This document shows, in pieces, positions 6,489 through 8,942 of a stretch of DNA of 8,942 nt; within the stretch, counting starts at the first letter, position 1, and the number at the start of each line of letters is the position of its first letter. This DNA is from an uncultured Eubacteriales bacterium (GTDB lineage: Bacteria; Bacillota; Clostridia; Oscillospirales; CAG-272): contig CAKSJC010000060.1 in the NCBI GenBank assembly GCA_934462885.1, positions 1-8,942 on the forward strand. Direction: 5' to 3'. Under the pieces are notes generated by a model. The model searched no databases and had not been told where the DNA came from. It saw nothing but the letters and a program-made list of their open reading frames with translations. The position numbers and the translations under genes are program-made.

Positions 6489-6513
6489 TGCGTACATTCC
6501 TTGGGTGTGCGCA
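6489..6513 (+). other. Intercistronic hairpin between the DUF1836 and NfeD genes
   Basis: TGCGTACA (6489-6496) and TGTGCGCA (6506-6513) form an 8-bp stem with one G-U pair and a 9-nt loop, inside the 95-nt gap. No T run follows, so it should not terminate. It may be a processing or stability element that sets the ratio of regulator to downstream membrane proteins. It also covers the GTG at 6505, making that codon an unlikely start for NfeD. Confidence 0.4.
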
Positions 6514-6545
6514 AGTCGTTACTCGGAAATGACAGATACTTTGGC

Positions 6546-6554
6546 GGAGGTGAT
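6546..6554 (+). promoter_or_regulatory. Very strong ribosome binding site that fixes the NfeD start
   Basis: GGAGGTGAT matches the 16S rRNA 3' end over nine consecutive bases and lies 8 nt (from GGAGG) before the TTG at 6559. No comparable site precedes the GTG at 6505 or the ATG at 6529 in the same frame, so the TTG is preferred. Confidence 0.8.
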
Positions 6555-6558
6555 ACAG

Positions 6559-7167
6559 TTGATAAACTGGTGGAATTCCCTTGATCTTGTCGGACAGATA
6601 TATACTCTTATAGCAGTTCCGGCAACTCTCGTTCTTGTAGTGCAGACAGTTCTTGTTCTTATCGGATTCGGGCACGACGATATGGATGCCGACGGGATAG
6701 ATCTCGACGGAAACGGCGAGATAGATACTCCGGGTGACGGCGGCTCCAGCGGTATGAGCCTTTTCTCTGTGCGAGGAATAATGGCTATGGCGGCGATAGG
6801 CGGCTGGAGCGGACTTGTGATGAATGAATCCGGAATTAATCTCGGGCTTACGATTTTTTTATCTGTTGCGTTTGGATTTATAGCGCTCGTAGCTATTGCG
6901 TATATTTTGAAGCTGTCGACAAAGCTTCAATCAAGCGGGAACATCGATATAGGATATGCTATCGGAAAAGTGGGTACAGTATATATACCGATACCGGCTG
7001 CAATGAAAGGGTCCGGAAAAATTAATCTCACGATACAGGAGAGATTTATCGAGATAGGCGCCGTCACAAAGTGCGAAAGAAAGCTTGGTACCGGAGAAAA
7101 TGTCAGAGTCGTAGCAACAGACGAGACCGGGCTTGTTGTGGTCGAGCCGCTTGGAGAAGAAAAATAA
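6559..7167 (+). CDS. NfeD-like membrane protein (YuaF type), flotillin partner
   Basis: A 202-residue membrane protein with three predicted membrane segments (about 12-36, 72-89, 93-117) and a C-terminal NfeD/OB-fold domain (about 132-198). The domain opens with IGKVGTVYIPI (135-145) and ends in GTGENVRVVATDETGLVVVEP (177-197, which repeats the small beta barrel pattern). NfeD proteins are encoded beside SPFH proteins and are thought to help assemble or position flotillin membrane microdomains, as in the yuaF-yuaG pair of Bacillus. Between segments 1 and 2 lies a strongly acidic loop (39-62) containing DLDGNGEID (48-56), which resembles the first nine positions of an EF-hand calcium loop. This loop and the C-terminal domain must face the same side of the membrane, since two segments separate them. 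The TTG start is set by the site at 6546-6554. The flotillin gene follows after 43 nt. Confidence 0.88.
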   Translation: MINWWNSLDLVGQIYTLIAVPATLVLVVQTVLVLIGFGHDDMDADGIDLDGNGEIDTPGDGGSSGMSLFSVRGIMAMAAIGGWSGLVMNESGINLGLTIFLSVAFGFIALVAIAYILKLSTKLQSSGNIDIGYAIGKVGTVYIPIPAAMKGSGKINLTIQERFIEIGAVTKCERKLGTGENVRVVATDETGLVVVEPLGEEK

Positions 7168-7170
7168 AGT

Positions 7171-7196
7171 AAATCTATAATAAATAAAATCTATAA
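7171..7196 (+). repeat. AT-rich direct repeat in front of flotillin
   Basis: AAATCTATAA occurs at 7171-7180 and again at 7187-7196, filling most of the 43-nt gap between NfeD and flotillin, just before the ribosome site AAGGAG. The region is almost free of G and C and so unstructured in mRNA, which would favour ribosome loading on flotillin. Regulation by the repeat itself is only a possibility. Confidence 0.35.
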
Positions 7197-7210
7197 ATAA
7201 GGAGACAACA

Positions 7211-8653
7211 ATGAGATCTTTACTTACAGCAGTCGGAGTTATCAGACCGTCGGTAGTAATGCTTGTATGCGTTATCGTACTCGTTCTTTTGACGTCAGTA
7301 ATCGTTATCTTGTCAAGATACAGAAAGTGTCCTTCCGACAAGATACTCGTTATTTACGGTAAAGTCGGTACTACACAGGACGGTCAGCAGAGATCGGCAA
7401 AATGTATCCACGGCGGCGCGTCGTTTATTTGGCCCGTTGTTCAGTCATACGAATACCTTGATTTGACTCCCATGTCTATTCAGGTAGACTTGAGAAACGC
7501 ACTCTCAAAACAGAACATAAGAGTTGACGTTCCCTCTCGTTTCACGGTCGGTATATCAACCGAAAACGGAGTAATGCAGAACGCCGCCGAGCGACTTCTC
7601 GGAATGAAAATAGAAGAAATAAAGCAAATTGCGGAAGATATAATTTTCGGTCAGATGCGACTTATTATCGCTACGATGGATATCGAAGAAATAAACTCCG
7701 ACCGCGACAAGTTCCTTGAAGCAGTGTCGTCAAACGTTGAGACAGAACTTAAAAAGATCGGTTTAAGACTTATAAATGTAAACGTTACGGATATTACCGA
7801 TGAATCAGGATATATCGTGGCTCTCGGTCAGGAGGCAGCGGCAAAAGCGATAAACGACGCGAAGATATCGGTTGCGGAAGCTGAGCGTGCCGGAGCGATA
7901 GGTGCGGCTGAAGCGGATCGCGATAAGAGAATTTCGGTTTCTAAATCGGATTCCGAGGCAATCGGCGGTGAAAACGAAGCTAAGGCCAGGGTAGCGGATT
8001 CAGACGCTACGAGACGTGAAAAAGAAGCGGAAGCGCTCAAACGCGCGACTGCGGCTGAGAGCATCGCAAAAGCGAGAGCGGAAGAAGAAGCGTATGACGC
8101 ACAGAGAAGCGCTGAGGAAGCAAGGGCTCATTATGAACAGGCTAAGCTTGAGGCTGAGGTCATAGTCAAAGCCGAAGTCGAGAAAAAGAAACTTGAGCTT
8201 GAAGCTGAGGCGGAAGCAGAAAAGATACGCCGCCGCGCTAAAGGTGAAGCCGACGCGACTTTGATGAAAATGCAGGCAGAGGCTGACGGTATAAAAGCTA
8301 TACTCATGAAGCAGGCAGAAGGTTTTGCCGAGATAGTTAAATCTGCAGGCGGAGAAACGAACGATGCCGTAAAGCTTCTTGTTGCGGATAAGCTTGAAGA
8401 ACTTACACGCATCCAGGTAGACGCAATAAAGAATCTGAAGATTGACAAGGTAACGGTATGGGACAGCGGAGCGAAATCGGCAGACGGACGCGGAACTACC
8501 GCGGATTTTGTGTCGGGGCTTTATAAGAGCATACCTCCGCTGGCTGAAATGTTTGATATGGCGGGAATGAAGCTTCCTTCATACCTCGGAGAAGCTAAGA
8601 AGGAAGAAACTGCGGGAAGTGAAGGTTCCCCTGAAAATAACACCGCTGATTAA
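7211..8653 (+). CDS. floT: Flotillin (FloT/YuaG-like SPFH domain protein)
   Basis: A scaffold protein of functional membrane microdomains, 480 residues, close to the length of Bacillus FloT. A single membrane segment (about 14-35) is followed by RYRKCPSDKILVIYGKVG (36-53), the typical entry to the SPFH domain (about 40-205). That domain includes VDVPSRFTVGIS (105-116) and ATMDIEEINSDRDKF (154-168). Residues 205-375 form a long Ala/Glu/Lys/Arg-rich coiled coil with the flotillin EA repeats, clearest at ELEAEAEAEKI (329-339) and KGEADATLMKMQAEADG (344-360). The end carries the conserved tail PPLAEMFDMAGMKLPSYLG (442-460), then a short acidic end. Such proteins oligomerise at the inner face of the membrane. 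Cys40 directly after the membrane segment could be reactive. AAGGAG about 6 nt before the ATG supports the start. It is the last gene of an operon with DUF1836 and NfeD genes. Confidence 0.96.
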   Translation: MRSLLTAVGVIRPSVVMLVCVIVLVLLTSVIVILSRYRKCPSDKILVIYGKVGTTQDGQQRSAKCIHGGASFIWPVVQSYEYLDLTPMSIQVDLRNALSKQNIRVDVPSRFTVGISTENGVMQNAAERLLGMKIEEIKQIAEDIIFGQMRLIIATMDIEEINSDRDKFLEAVSSNVETELKKIGLRLINVNVTDITDESGYIVALGQEAAAKAINDAKISVAEAERAGAIGAAEADRDKRISVSKSDSEAIGGENEAKARVADSDATRREKEAEALKRATAAESIAKARAEEEAYDAQRSAEEARAHYEQAKLEAEVIVKAEVEKKKLELEAEAEAEKIRRRAKGEADATLMKMQAEADGIKAILMKQAEGFAEIVKSAGGETNDAVKLLVADKLEELTRIQVDAIKNLKIDKVTVWDSGAKSADGRGTTADFVSGLYKSIPPLAEMFDMAGMKLPSYLGEAKKEETAGSEGSPENNTAD

Positions 8654-8692
8654 ACTGAAAAAACAGGGCGTCATATATGCAGCCTTGTGAAT

Positions 8693-8733
8693 AATCACCC
8701 TCCTTTACGTCAAAAAGTAAAGGGGGTGATTTT
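8693..8733 (+). terminator. Hairpin terminator of the flotillin operon, overlapping the next ribosome site
   Basis: AATCACCC-T-CCTTTAC (8693-8708, one bulged T) pairs with GTAAAGGGGGTGATT (8717-8731) to give 15 bp around an 8-nt loop. Only a short T run (8730-8733) follows, so termination may be partial. The 3' arm contains the AAAGGGGGTGAT ribosome site of the gene starting at 8736, which would be closed whenever the hairpin forms. Confidence 0.75.
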
Positions 8734-8735
8734 GT

Positions 8736-8942
8736 ATGTATAAAAGAGAAGAATACGTATGTGTTTTTTTAGGAGGAGGAAGCCTTTACGGAGTCGTCGA
8801 AATACTTTGGAGAGGCTATACTCATTGGAGCATGATTGCAGTTGGAGGAATTGCGCTTTCGTTTATACATTTTATAAATATAAGATTTCATAAAAAGAAC
8901 ATAATTGTGCGCGGCGCGATAGGAAGCGCGTTTATAACTTTG
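8736..8942 (+). CDS. Membrane protein, probable CmpB-type putative ABC transporter family (5' part, runs off right edge)
   Basis: An open frame of 69 codons reaches the window edge. It starts at ATG 8736, with AAAGGGGGTGAT about 9 nt upstream. After MYKREEYV comes a first hydrophobic segment FLGGGSLYGVVEILWRG (11-27), then THWSMIAVGGIALSFIHFIN (29-48) and RFHKKNIIVRGAIGSAFITL (50-69). The RG-x-THWSM pattern followed by a Gly-Gly hydrophobic segment is what I recall for the PF06541 family (called putative ABC-transporter type IV, CmpB), common in Clostridia and of unproven function. Only the first part is visible, so the family call is moderate. No promoter is seen between the flotillin stop and this gene; expression may depend on read-through of the hairpin at 8693-8733, which also hides its ribosome site. 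Confidence 0.7.
   Translation, partial: MYKREEYVCVFLGGGSLYGVVEILWRGYTHWSMIAVGGIALSFIHFINIRFHKKNIIVRGAIGSAFITL

Noticed and set aside
7828..8448. Two Ala/Ser-rich minus-strand frames inside flotillin
   Set aside because: They are the reverse of the Glu/Ala/Lys coiled-coil repeats; composition artefact.

Overview
The window looks like the chromosome of a Gram-positive anaerobe of the Clostridia type (Firmicutes). The grounds are strong AGGAGG-type ribosome binding sites, TTG starts, canonical sigma-A promoters with 17-18 bp spacers, a DUF1836 regulator, and a clostridial-style NfeD/flotillin pair. Base composition and codon use look even throughout. I see no rRNA, tRNA, CRISPR array, phage or insertion sequence.

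Left part, minus strand (1-3864). Four genes lie here in three transcription units. At the edge is the 5' part of a secreted endonuclease/exonuclease/phosphatase-fold protein (1-615) with its own strong promoter. Next is a BioY-type biotin transporter subunit (841-1392), also with its own promoter. Then comes a two-gene unit made of a sugar-phosphate isomerase/epimerase-like TIM barrel (3040-3864) followed by a Gfo/Idh/MocA NAD(P)-dependent dehydrogenase (1822-2964). That pair is typical of inositol or unusual-sugar catabolism, but no transporter is visible to identify the sugar. A 13-bp hairpin terminator (1665-1705) closes the unit.

Centre. A divergent control region (3865-4148) separates that unit from guaB (IMP dehydrogenase, 4149-5642). 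guaB looks monocistronic: it has a near-consensus promoter and a 14-bp hairpin terminator.

Right part, plus strand (5873-8653). Three genes probably form one operon: a DUF1836 putative regulator starting at TTG, an NfeD-like membrane protein starting at TTG behind a 9-nt Shine-Dalgarno match, and a flotillin (FloT-like SPFH protein). NfeD and flotillin are known partners in bacterial membrane microdomains. Less expected is the regulator as first gene, with a perfect 10+10 bp dyad just upstream of the operon promoter. This suggests an autoregulated microdomain module and is the most interesting part of the window. The operon ends in a terminator hairpin whose 3' arm contains the ribosome binding site of the next gene, a membrane protein cut off by the right edge (8736-8942).
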